From an uncultured Lachnospiraceae bacterium (lineage in GTDB: Bacteria > Bacillota > Clostridia > Lachnospirales > Lachnospiraceae), in contig CABQGZ010000061.1 in assembly GCA_902463835.1 (NCBI GenBank), positions 1 through 10,976 of the forward strand: a stretch of 10,976 bases of DNA, read 5' to 3'. The position numbers and the translations under genes were made by a program. Within the stretch, counting starts at the first letter, position 1. Each line of letters opens with the position of its first letter. Below are positions 1 through 7,029 of this stretch, piece by piece. The notes below the pieces were generated by a model, which worked only from the letters and a program-made list of their open reading frames with translations, made no database searches and was not told the DNA's origin.

Positions 1-1
1 A

Positions 2-2281
2 TTGGCAACATTTTTGATGGCATCCGTATTGCTCCTGGTTTCCGGGATTATTACAGTGAACCAAAATGGAGGCAATAATATAACGGGGTCTTATCATGCG
101 CTTATTTCCGGCATAGAAAAAGAACAATACCAGAAATTGAGTGATGATGTGCGGGTGGATCTATGCGGATTCACAGCGTCCATTGGCAGCGTGAAATCCG
201 GAAATGACCGCCTTAATATTTCGTATTGCAACAAGGATGCACTTACATTAAATGGGCTGTCTGTTTCAGAGGGGAAAATGCCGGAGAAAGCGAATGAGAT
301 CCTGATTGAACAGGAATACTTAATCCGGCAGAAGATAAATGCAGAAATTGGAGATACCGTTCCGTTGCCAGACCCAAACAACGGCCAGGAAAAATCCTTT
401 CTTATAACAGGATACTTAAAAACAGGGGCGAAAGGCACTGACCGTTCCTTATATGCGGCTATGGTTTCTGAAGAATACTTCTCAGAAATGGATGGATGGG
501 ATCACTTTTCACCGGCAGTCATGCTCCGTGTAAATTTAGATGCAGGCTCTGGGGATGTAAAAAGCTTAATATCGCAGATAGCTGCTGATGCAGGCTGTAA
601 AGCGGCTCCTTCTTATAATGAAGCGTATCTGAACCTTAGCCAGCCTTCGGCATGGATGGTTCTGGCGGCTGTTGCCGGGCTGGTTGTGATCGTGATCGCC
701 GGTATTTTGGTAATATACAACATTTTTTATATTTCCATCATCAATTCCATTAAAGAATATGGACAGCTCCGCACAATAGGGATGACAGCAAAACAGATTC
801 AAAGGCTTGTTCTCAGGGAGGGGACTTTGCTGATGCTGCCTGCAATTCCGATTGGACTGATTGCGGGAATTGCAGTGGCTTATCTTTTAATTCCGCATGG
901 ATTTGGGTTATGGAATGTGCTATGGATATGCCCGGTTGTTGTTGCGTTAACCTATGCCACTGTGCGCCTGTCCATCAAAAAGCCTGCTAAGATAGCCGCG
1001 GCCGTTTCACCCATAGAGGCTTCCCGCTATGAACAAAATAAGGGGCCGAAAGGTAAACATAGGCAGCACAGGCTGACGCCGGGGTCTTTGGCAGTCAACC
1101 AGGTTTTGCGTTATAAGAAAAAGAATATACTGACAGCCGCCTCCCTTGTCCTGACAGGCGTCCTGCTGTTAGGTTTATCCTCTGTCCTTTCTTCGATCAA
1201 TGCAGAAGATATGTCTTTATCTGGATTTGCAAGAGGACAGTTCGTTTTAAAAATCTCAAATCAGGAGCTGATGGAAAATCCTTTGGAGATTCTGCAGGGA
1301 TCAAGCCCCTTTACGGAGGAAGTGGAAAAAGAGCTCTCGCAATTATCAGGTGTGCAAAAGATCATGAACGACCAGCATCTCCCGGTTTCCTATGACCTGC
1401 AGGCCCTGGAATCAGATGCTGAAATCGTAGGATTTGAGAAAGCAGATATGGCTTTGCTGCAAAGCTGTCTCTTAAATGGAAACCTGTCAGATTATGGGCA
1501 AATGGCATCTGAGGATCAGCTGGTGATTGGCAGGCCGGGTGACTTTGAGAAGTATTTTGGCATTTATCCAAAAGCCGGCTCCTCTGTAACGCTGAAGATT
1601 TTTGATGGGCAGCATACGGAGAACCTGGAATTTGAGATTGCGGCAGTCCTTGACGAAAGTAAGATTGGAAATCATGGCGATAAAATAGATATGCTGTTAT
1701 TGCCGGTTGATTCCATGCAGAAAATCGCACACAGCAATCTGACATATCAGTATGTGATCCGTGTAGAGGATTCTTTGGAACAGCAGGCAGAAAACGAAAT
1801 AGACCAGATTGTATCCGGTCATCCGCAGCTGAGTGTGGATTCCCTTTCTGCTGCCATTGCCCAGAATGAAAACTTCCTGCAGGGGACACAGTTCGCCCTT
1901 GCAATCGCCATTGTTTTGATTGGCTGCTTTTCCGTGATGAATCTGTTGAATACAACTTTGACGGGAATTATCGTAAGGCGCAGGGAATTTTCCCTCATGC
2001 GTTCCGTGGGAATGTCCCAAAAACAATTATCCGTGATGGTCCATAAAGAGGGACTGATCGTAGTCGGCATGGGGCTTGTATTATCTGTGATCATTGGCGG
2101 AGGGATTGGATATGTTCTCTGCTCATTTTTGAAAAACAGCCTGATGAGCTATTTGAATTATCAATTTCCATTGGGTATTACAATCTTGAATTGTGCGGTT
2201 ATTATTTTATGTAGTGTGCTGATTACAACAGGGGCCTTAAAGCAGCAAAGCAAGTCATCCATGATGGAAGCTCTGCGATAA
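2..2281 (+). CDS. FtsX/MacB-type ABC transporter permease, 5' partial
   Basis: Membrane permease of an ABC exporter of the MacB/FtsX class, cut at its N terminus by the window edge; about 40 residues (cytoplasmic leader and start of TM1) are missing compared with the paralogue that follows, so base 2 is not its true start. Visible order: rest of TM1 (about residues 1-20), extracytoplasmic domain (21-212), TM2 (217-246), FtsX signature YGQLRTIGM (253 on), TM3 and TM4 (about 273-325), TM5 (about 376-398), second extracytoplasmic domain (400-628), TM6 (632-655), second signature REFSLMRSVGM (about 661), then TM7 and TM8. This is the duplicated eight-helix layout of large FtsX permeases. These proteins need a separate ATPase, which is not in the window and probably lies upstream. 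A second permease follows after 19 bases, so the two probably form a heterodimer. The family exports or removes peptides and lipid-like compounds; the substrate here is not readable from sequence. Confidence 0.93.
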   Translation: MATFLMASVLLLVSGIITVNQNGGNNITGSYHALISGIEKEQYQKLSDDVRVDLCGFTASIGSVKSGNDRLNISYCNKDALTLNGLSVSEGKMPEKANEILIEQEYLIRQKINAEIGDTVPLPDPNNGQEKSFLITGYLKTGAKGTDRSLYAAMVSEEYFSEMDGWDHFSPAVMLRVNLDAGSGDVKSLISQIAADAGCKAAPSYNEAYLNLSQPSAWMVLAAVAGLVVIVIAGILVIYNIFYISIINSIKEYGQLRTIGMTAKQIQRLVLREGTLLMLPAIPIGLIAGIAVAYLLIPHGFGLWNVLWICPVVVALTYATVRLSIKKPAKIAAAVSPIEASRYEQNKGPKGKHRQHRLTPGSLAVNQVLRYKKKNILTAASLVLTGVLLLGLSSVLSSINAEDMSLSGFARGQFVLKISNQELMENPLEILQGSSPFTEEVEKELSQLSGVQKIMNDQHLPVSYDLQALESDAEIVGFEKADMALLQSCLLNGNLSDYGQMASEDQLVIGRPGDFEKYFGIYPKAGSSVTLKIFDGQHTENLEFEIAAVLDESKIGNHGDKIDMLLLPVDSMQKIAHSNLTYQYVIRVEDSLEQQAENEIDQIVSGHPQLSVDSLSAAIAQNENFLQGTQFALAIAIVLIGCFSVMNLLNTTLTGIIVRRREFSLMRSVGMSQKQLSVMVHKEGLIVVGMGLVLSVIIGGGIGYVLCSFLKNSLMSYLNYQFPLGITILNCAVIILCSVLITTGALKQQSKSSMMEALR

Positions 2282-2283
2282 TA

Positions 2284-2291
2284 GAAGGAGG
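2284..2291 (+). promoter_or_regulatory. Ribosome binding site of second permease
   Basis: GAAGGAGG lies 9 bases upstream of the ATG at 2301, directly after the stop of the first permease. It fixes that start and supports one mRNA for both permeases. Confidence 0.8.
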
Positions 2292-2300
2292 TGGCAGACC

Positions 2301-4673
2301 ATGACATGGCCTTTTGAAAATGATACCGGCGCTATTGTGAAAAAACTTGCAAAGCGCAGCCTGGCAAGCGAAAAGCGCCGGAACCGGATGGTGGTAATTG
2401 CTGTGGCCTTGGCGGCGTTCCTGGTCTGCCTGTCAGCGGTGATATCCGTTTCGATTGCGCAGATCCAGCGTAATCAGGTGGCCGACACCTATGAGGCGGT
2501 CTTCACCGGCGTGGAGGCGGACCATGTGGCGGCGCTGAAAGACCTTCCGGAGCTTGCCCGCGTGGGTGAATACTATTTACTGGGGCAGGAGCATTCGGGG
2601 CAGGGATACAACGCATCCTATGTGTACTGCGACAGCGATATGGTGTATATTGCCCGCAGCCAGATGGAGCTGGTAAAAGGAGAACACCCGGCAAAGGCGA
2701 ATGAAGTCGCGGTCAGCGAATATTTTCTCTCCGCTTACGGTTCCAATGCCAAAATCGGTGAGACGGTCCGGTTGGATACCGAGAGCTTTCATGGCGACTA
2801 TACCGTGACCGGAATCCTGTCTAATGTGGGAGAAAAGGAAGCGAATCTATGTGCCATTGCCGTTTCCAAAGCGGCCTTGACGCAGTGGGCCGGATTTGAC
2901 CCTGCAGGATACCGTGCCTATGTGCATTTCAAAAATGACAGGCAGTTTGACCAGGAGACCATGGCTGCCCGTTGCCGGGAGATTGCCGCGCAGTTTGGCT
3001 CTGCGCATGTAGGGATGAACAGCAATTATTTTGCTTCTAACTCAAAGTCTATTGACTTTGTGACTGTTTTTGGTATAGCCGCCCTTGTACTTGCCGGCGG
3101 ATATGTAGTCATCCAGAGTATTTTCCGTATCTCTGTGAACGATAAAATACAAAGCTATGGACAGCTCCGCACCATTGGCGCAACACCCAGACAGATCCGG
3201 CGCATCGTGAAAAAGGAGAGCGGTCGGCTGGGCGGTATTGGAATCCTGATGGGTGTCCTGCTGGGTGTGGGCGGCGGCCTGCTCCTGTTTCCCAAAGGTT
3301 TCCATGGAGGTTATTATGGGGTAGCCGTACTTCTGACCGTGATGGTCTGCTGGTTCATGGTATCCATATCAGTTCATAGACCGGTCAAAATAGCTGCCAA
3401 TATTTCACCGTTGGAGGCAATGCGTTTTTCCGCAGGTCAGGAAAAGGTACACAACAGAAAGAAACACCGGAAATTAAGTCCCATATCCATGGGATTTGCA
3501 AATTTTGGGCGCGACCGCAAGAAGTCAGTGAGCATTGCAGTATCCCTAAGCCTGGGCGGAATCCTTCTTCTGGTGGTATCCTCCATGGTTCTGACACGCT
3601 CGCCGGAGCAGGCTGCAAGGCTGTTTTTCCCGGACGGGGATATAAAGATATATCTGTCTTCAGAGCAGCCGGAGGAAGAGATTATGGCTGCAGGCAATCC
3701 GCTGAATGAGGAATTGCGGCAGGAGACCCTTTCGGGGGACGGGGTGGAGGATGTGCTGGCCACCCGCCGGTCTCTGCACGGCAAATTTAGGACTTCTGAA
3801 AGTGCCGAGGCCGGCATGTGCGACATGCTGACGGACTCAAACTGCATGGATGTAGAGGCTGCTCTGGTATACGGCGCTATGCCGTCGGATACCCACAGCA
3901 TCCTTCTGAGTACGGGTTATCAGAAGCACCATACTGATATGGATGTTGGGGCCACCATGGAGCTGGTTCTGGGCCAGAAAACCGTGACAGTTACCATATC
4001 CGGACTATTTGATGCGTCAAAGACAGCAAACGGACATGGTACGCTTGCCATGGATTCGGCGGCTCTGTTCGCGCCGGAGGAGCTGTTTCATGAGATACAT
4101 CCTGAAATCGAAAGCTTTGACTACTCCTGGAGCATTGTGAATGATCCCAAAAAAGCAGAGTCTGTGGAAAGCAGCTTGCAGGAGCTGGTATCCGGCCGCA
4201 GCAATCTTGGAATGGATACCATAGCCTCACATATCGAATATGAGAAAATGCAGAGCAGCATTATTTTTGGAAGCCTGCAGGCGCTTTCCTGGCTGATTTT
4301 CCTGTTCGGCGTTGTCAATCTGATCAATACGACGCTTTCCAACCAGATGTCTAGAAAGCGGGAGAACAGTATCCTGCGCTCCGTTGGCCTGACCGGGAAG
4401 CAGCTGTGCCGGATGAGTGTCACCGAGGGGATGTGTCATGCGCTTTTTGCGGCGCTTACCGTCGTGATCCTGGGGCTACCGATTTCCATGGCAGTCTGTG
4501 CGGAAGTCAGCAAGAAATCCTTTGCAGGTGCAGTTGTCCCATACCAGTTCCCGTTCCTGCAAATGGGGCTGTTCCTCCTGGTGCTGTTTGGCATGGAGGT
4601 AGTCCTGTCTGTCTGGATGGTACGCAGGCAGAAAAAGCAATCCCTGGTTGAGCAGATGCGGGCGCAAAGTTAA
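2301..4673 (+). CDS. FtsX/MacB-type ABC transporter permease (second of tandem pair)
   Basis: Full-length 790-residue permease and probable partner of the one upstream. A cytoplasmic, Lys/Arg-rich leader (1-28) precedes TM1 (about 29-51). Then come extracytoplasmic domain 1 (52-250), TM2 (254-278), the signature YGQLRTIGATPRQI (286-299), TM3 and TM4 (308-358), TM5 (about 409-430), extracytoplasmic domain 2 (431-650), TM6 (653-680), the second signature ENSILRSVGLTGKQL (about 688-702), TM7 (711-735) and TM8 (751-775). The ATG is set by GAAGGAGG nine bases upstream. The two permeases are clearly paralogous: both FtsX signatures match and 17 bases are identical at 758-774 and 3156-3172. This copy is GC-richer in its first and middle parts than the upstream gene. 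No terminator follows; a probable new promoter lies just downstream, ahead of the two-component genes. Such pairs next to LytTR/GHKL genes often concern antimicrobial-peptide resistance or peptide export, which is inference here. Confidence 0.94.
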   Translation: MTWPFENDTGAIVKKLAKRSLASEKRRNRMVVIAVALAAFLVCLSAVISVSIAQIQRNQVADTYEAVFTGVEADHVAALKDLPELARVGEYYLLGQEHSGQGYNASYVYCDSDMVYIARSQMELVKGEHPAKANEVAVSEYFLSAYGSNAKIGETVRLDTESFHGDYTVTGILSNVGEKEANLCAIAVSKAALTQWAGFDPAGYRAYVHFKNDRQFDQETMAARCREIAAQFGSAHVGMNSNYFASNSKSIDFVTVFGIAALVLAGGYVVIQSIFRISVNDKIQSYGQLRTIGATPRQIRRIVKKESGRLGGIGILMGVLLGVGGGLLLFPKGFHGGYYGVAVLLTVMVCWFMVSISVHRPVKIAANISPLEAMRFSAGQEKVHNRKKHRKLSPISMGFANFGRDRKKSVSIAVSLSLGGILLLVVSSMVLTRSPEQAARLFFPDGDIKIYLSSEQPEEEIMAAGNPLNEELRQETLSGDGVEDVLATRRSLHGKFRTSESAEAGMCDMLTDSNCMDVEAALVYGAMPSDTHSILLSTGYQKHHTDMDVGATMELVLGQKTVTVTISGLFDASKTANGHGTLAMDSAALFAPEELFHEIHPEIESFDYSWSIVNDPKKAESVESSLQELVSGRSNLGMDTIASHIEYEKMQSSIIFGSLQALSWLIFLFGVVNLINTTLSNQMSRKRENSILRSVGLTGKQLCRMSVTEGMCHALFAALTVVILGLPISMAVCAEVSKKSFAGAVVPYQFPFLQMGLFLLVLFGMEVVLSVWMVRRQKKQSLVEQMRAQS

Positions 4674-4708
4674 GCATTTCGCGGCAACAGATAAACATTT
4701 CACAGCAA
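4674..4708 (+). promoter_or_regulatory. Candidate LytTR-type binding site: paired direct repeats 21 bp apart
   Basis: The 13-mers CATTTCGCGGCAA (4675-4687) and CATTTCACAGCAA (4696-4708) match at 11 of 13 positions, both differences being G/A, and start exactly 21 bases apart. LytTR regulators such as ComE and AgrA bind pairs of about 9-base direct repeats with a start-to-start distance near 21 bases, and ACATTTCAC is close to the ComE half-site (aCAnTTcaG). The pair lies upstream of a candidate -35 and just ahead of a LytTR gene, so autoregulation is plausible. The repeats are seen; the binding is inferred. Confidence 0.5.
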
Positions 4709-4718
4709 TTAAATTGTT

Positions 4719-4747
4719 TTGGCATTTCGGACAGTTTATCATAATAT
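4719..4747 (+). promoter_or_regulatory. Candidate sigma-A promoter for the LytTR/kinase pair
   Basis: TTGGCA (4719-4724) and TAATAT (4742-4747) are separated by 17 bases, the best spacing for a housekeeping promoter. Each hexamer departs from consensus at two positions. Transcription would begin near 4754, giving a leader of about 60 bases that includes the hairpin at 4760-4788. Its position about 11 bases after the direct repeats fits an activator-dependent promoter. Confidence 0.42.
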
Positions 4748-4759
4748 GTCGGTCTATGG

Positions 4760-4788
4760 CAACGGCAAAAGTTTTTCTTTTACCGTTG
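4760..4788 (+). promoter_or_regulatory. Leader hairpin upstream of the LytTR gene
   Basis: Inverted repeat: CAACGGCAAAAG (4760-4771) and CTTTTACCGTTG (4777-4788) pair at 11 of 12 positions around a TTTTT loop. No T-run follows, so it is not an intrinsic terminator. It lies 12 bases before the GAGGAGG ribosome binding site, where it could influence mRNA stability or translation. The downstream arm also contains TACCGTTGA, which looks like a generic LytTR half-site. Confidence 0.5.
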
Positions 4789-4814
4789 ACGAATAATGGC
4801 GAGGAGGTGGCGCA

Positions 4815-5519
4815 TTGATTCATATTGCAATCTGTGATGATGAAAAACATATGTCCGATCATATAAGGGCAATGGCCTCCGATTTTTTCCGTAAAAAGAA
4901 CAGGGAGATCTGTTTTCGGACATTTTCAAGCGGCGAAGAGCTGCTAAGCTACGACGGGCAGATCGACATCCTGTTTCTGGACATTCAGATGAATGGCATG
5001 GACGGCCTGGAAACGGCAAGGAAGCTGAGGGCTTCTAAGTTCCGGGGATTCCTGATCTTTATCACGGTACTGAAAGAGATGGTGTTTCAGTCTTTCGAGG
5101 TGCAGGCCTACGATTATCTGGTCAAGCCGGTGGAGGAAAAACAGTTTGAAAAGACGATGGAGCGCCTTTACACTTCCATGCAAAATGCCAGCGAAGACAG
5201 TCTGCTGGTGCAAAAGGGATATGAGGGGCGCATCATCCGGGAGGAGGAGATTATTTTCTGCGAGATCATAGACCGGAAAATATATTTGAACCTGGCTTCC
5301 GGCGAGGTTGTTGATTATTATGAGCGGATCGAAAATCTGGAAACGAAGCTGGGCAGCCATTTTTTCCGGTGCCACAGGAGCTATCTCATCAACCTGAAGC
5401 ATTTAAAAGGATATAAAAACGGGACTGCCTGTATGGATAACGGCAAAGAAGTTCCCGTATCGCGGCTGCGGAGTAAGGAGTTTTCCAGTGTTGTTCTGCA
5501 GTATATGAAGAATATGTAA
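4815..5519 (+). CDS. LytTR-family response regulator
   Basis: Cytoplasmic two-component response regulator and transcription factor of the LytR/AgrA class, 234 residues, a usual length. The receiver domain (1-120) has the acidic pair D8-D9, the phospho-acceptor D56 in the run LFLDIQMNG, T84 and K104 in YLVKP. The LytTR DNA-binding domain (about 135-232) carries the hallmark FFRCHRSYLINLKHL. The start is TTG at 4815, chosen because GAGGAGG (4801-4807) sits seven bases upstream and the protein then begins MIHIAICDDE, as expected for this family. The sensor kinase follows after 13 bases, so the two are co-transcribed and probably form a phosphorelay. Likely targets are its own promoter region (21-base-spaced repeats at 4674-4708) and perhaps the permease operon, whose promoter is outside the window. 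Confidence 0.95.
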   Translation: MIHIAICDDEKHMSDHIRAMASDFFRKKNREICFRTFSSGEELLSYDGQIDILFLDIQMNGMDGLETARKLRASKFRGFLIFITVLKEMVFQSFEVQAYDYLVKPVEEKQFEKTMERLYTSMQNASEDSLLVQKGYEGRIIREEEIIFCEIIDRKIYLNLASGEVVDYYERIENLETKLGSHFFRCHRSYLINLKHLKGYKNGTACMDNGKEVPVSRLRSKEFSSVVLQYMKNM

Positions 5520-5532
5520 GGTTTTTTTACAC

Positions 5533-6903
5533 ATGGGGGCAAGTAGCATGGCTGAGTATTTAGATTTTTTTAATGTATATATAATGGGCGTTGTCGAGAT
5601 GTCCTTCCAGTTTTATTTCCTGGCAAAAATTTTGAAAAAGAAAATGTGGCCTCCTTTTTATCTCCTGTTTGCAGTAGGTGCAGTGATTATCAATGATTTT
5701 GTTCCAGCCACCACAATCATTGGCTTTGTGGTGCTTATTTTTCTGCTCACAGCATACGGGACTGTTATCTGCCGTGCAGGTTTTAAGCATTCCCTTCTGT
5801 ATGCGGCTCTGGCAGCGGAAATTATGCTGCTCTGCGGCGGAATTGTAAACTCGATGATTAGTCTTCCATACCCATGGCTGCCCTCCTTTTTCCATGAGAC
5901 AGATAATATTGCGGCCATGCTGATCAGTGAGGTGGCATCACTGGTTCTGACCGGTTTTTGTTATTATATGGTGTACCGTTATTTTTCCCGGAATGATCTT
6001 GATCCCGTGGATACTCTTGAAACCACAATGGGAATGCAGCAGATGGTTCTGATTTTCATTCCGATCCTGATGATATTTATTATGAGTAGCTATATCAATG
6101 CGATTGAATATGATTTCCAGTTTGAAATCTCGGTGGACAAAGGGCCTGCGGAACACTTTTTCAGCCATGGGCAGATGCTGTCCATGTATTTTCTGGGACT
6201 TGCCAGCCTGTTCTGCATCCTGTTTTCCTATAAGAAACTGCAGCAGAGTTTTCGTTTAAACACTGAAATTTCACTGCTGGAACAGCAGGAACATTCCCTG
6301 AACCAGTATGTGGAGGAAGCGAAAACCCGTTACGATGAAACAAAGTCTTTCCGACATGACATCAGAAACCACATCGCAGTGGTAAAAAAGCTCCTGCAGA
6401 GCGGGAAACTGGAGGAAGCCATAACCTATATGGAGGATCTGGACGATATGGCGGAAAAAATGTCATTCCCCTGCAGTACCAATAATCCGGTAGTGGATAT
6501 TCTGGTGGGGAACAAACTGGGGATTGCAAAAAGTATGGGGATCGATGTGGACTGTTCTCTCCTTCTGCCATATCCCTGTGACATCAGAGATATTGATATC
6601 TGTATTGTCCTGTCAAATGCACTGGATAATGCAATCCATGCAGTAAAAAATCTGGGTGCCGGCATAGAAAAGTATATCCGTGTGTCCGGGCGGATCCAGG
6701 GAGATTTCCTTATGATGGAAATTCAGAACAGCGTCCATGGAAAAAGCGCGTTCAAAAAAGGGACAGGTCTGTCGAATGTAAAAAAAGTGGCTGAAAAATA
6801 TGGCGGCGCCATGAGTATAGAGACTCAAGAGCATGTATTTGTCCTCCATGTGCTGCTGATCATTCCACAGCATTCAGAAAGCAGCACACAGCAAATGGAT
6901 TAA
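5533..6903 (+). CDS. GHKL sensor histidine kinase (AgrC/HPK10-like)
   Basis: Membrane sensor kinase expected to phosphorylate the LytTR regulator encoded just upstream. About six transmembrane helices fill residues 10-235, with little extracellular sequence, as in AgrC-type receptors of peptides or membrane-active compounds. A coiled linker (about 240-268) leads to the H-box FRHDIRNH with H275 as phospho-acceptor. The GHKL ATPase domain follows with the N-box SNALDNAIHAV (N362, N366) and G-box GTGLSNV (from G410). The start is uncertain: ATG 5533 has only a weak AAGG upstream, whereas ATG 5548, giving MAEYLDFF, has GGGGG eight bases ahead and may be the real one, five residues shorter. No peptide-pheromone gene or AgrB-like protease is seen nearby, so the signal may be a host or competitor compound or transporter activity. 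The stimulus is not readable from sequence. Confidence 0.93.
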   Translation: MGASSMAEYLDFFNVYIMGVVEMSFQFYFLAKILKKKMWPPFYLLFAVGAVIINDFVPATTIIGFVVLIFLLTAYGTVICRAGFKHSLLYAALAAEIMLLCGGIVNSMISLPYPWLPSFFHETDNIAAMLISEVASLVLTGFCYYMVYRYFSRNDLDPVDTLETTMGMQQMVLIFIPILMIFIMSSYINAIEYDFQFEISVDKGPAEHFFSHGQMLSMYFLGLASLFCILFSYKKLQQSFRLNTEISLLEQQEHSLNQYVEEAKTRYDETKSFRHDIRNHIAVVKKLLQSGKLEEAITYMEDLDDMAEKMSFPCSTNNPVVDILVGNKLGIAKSMGIDVDCSLLLPYPCDIRDIDICIVLSNALDNAIHAVKNLGAGIEKYIRVSGRIQGDFLMMEIQNSVHGKSAFKKGTGLSNVKKVAEKYGGAMSIETQEHVFVLHVLLIIPQHSESSTQQMD

Positions 6904-6956
6904 AATGCTACTTACTACAGCCGAAAAAAGAAAAAGGAAGCTGTCTGCGGCGGGGA

Positions 6957-6998
6957 GCGGCTGAAAAGCAGCTTAAAGCGACTGAAAAGAAGTCGCTT
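6957..6998 (+). repeat. Two tandem stem-loops / 21-bp imperfect tandem repeat
   Basis: GCGGCTGAAAAG (6957-6968) and GCGACTGAAAAG (6978-6989) match at 11 of 12 bases and start exactly 21 bases apart. Each is part of a small inverted repeat: GCTG-AAAAG-CAGC in the first, and AAGCGACT (6976-6983) with AGTCGCTT (6991-6998) around a 7-base loop in the second. No T-run follows, so these are not clear terminators. They lie between the kinase gene and the ribosome binding site of the next gene. Read on the minus strand, the repeats contain CTTTTCAG, somewhat like a ComE-type half-site. Confidence 0.55.
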
Positions 6999-7013
6999 GA
7001 CAATATCAATTTG

Positions 7014-7020
7014 AAGGAGG
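7014..7020 (+). promoter_or_regulatory. Ribosome binding site of the 240-residue protein gene
   Basis: AAGGAGG nine bases before ATG 7030, a near-perfect site that decides the start. A perfect -35 hexamer TTGACA lies at 6997-7002 but has no acceptable -10 about 17 bases on, so no promoter is called. Confidence 0.8.
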
Positions 7021-7029
7021 AACACGCTT

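Noticed and set aside
1362..1955. 197-codon open frame on the minus strand
   Set aside because: It lies wholly inside the first permease, has no recognisable domain and no ribosome binding site.
4706..4716. CAATTAAATTG followed by TTT as a terminator of the permease operon
   Set aside because: The stem is at most five A/T-rich pairs with a one-base centre, too weak and tight for an intrinsic terminator.
4476..4862. Minus-strand frame spanning the gap before the LytTR gene
   Set aside because: It overlaps two well-supported genes on the other strand and its product shows no family resemblance. The gap is better explained by the promoter, repeats and hairpin.
6905..6964. Possible 19-residue peptide MLLTTAEKRKRKLSAAGSG right after the kinase, considered as a pheromone precursor
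   Set aside because: No ribosome binding site, no Cys, no leader-like hydrophobic helix and no processing motif.
6997..7002. Perfect TTGACA as a promoter for the 240-residue protein gene
   Set aside because: No acceptable -10 hexamer lies 16-18 bases downstream (that region is the ribosome binding site), and the hexamer overlaps a hairpin arm.
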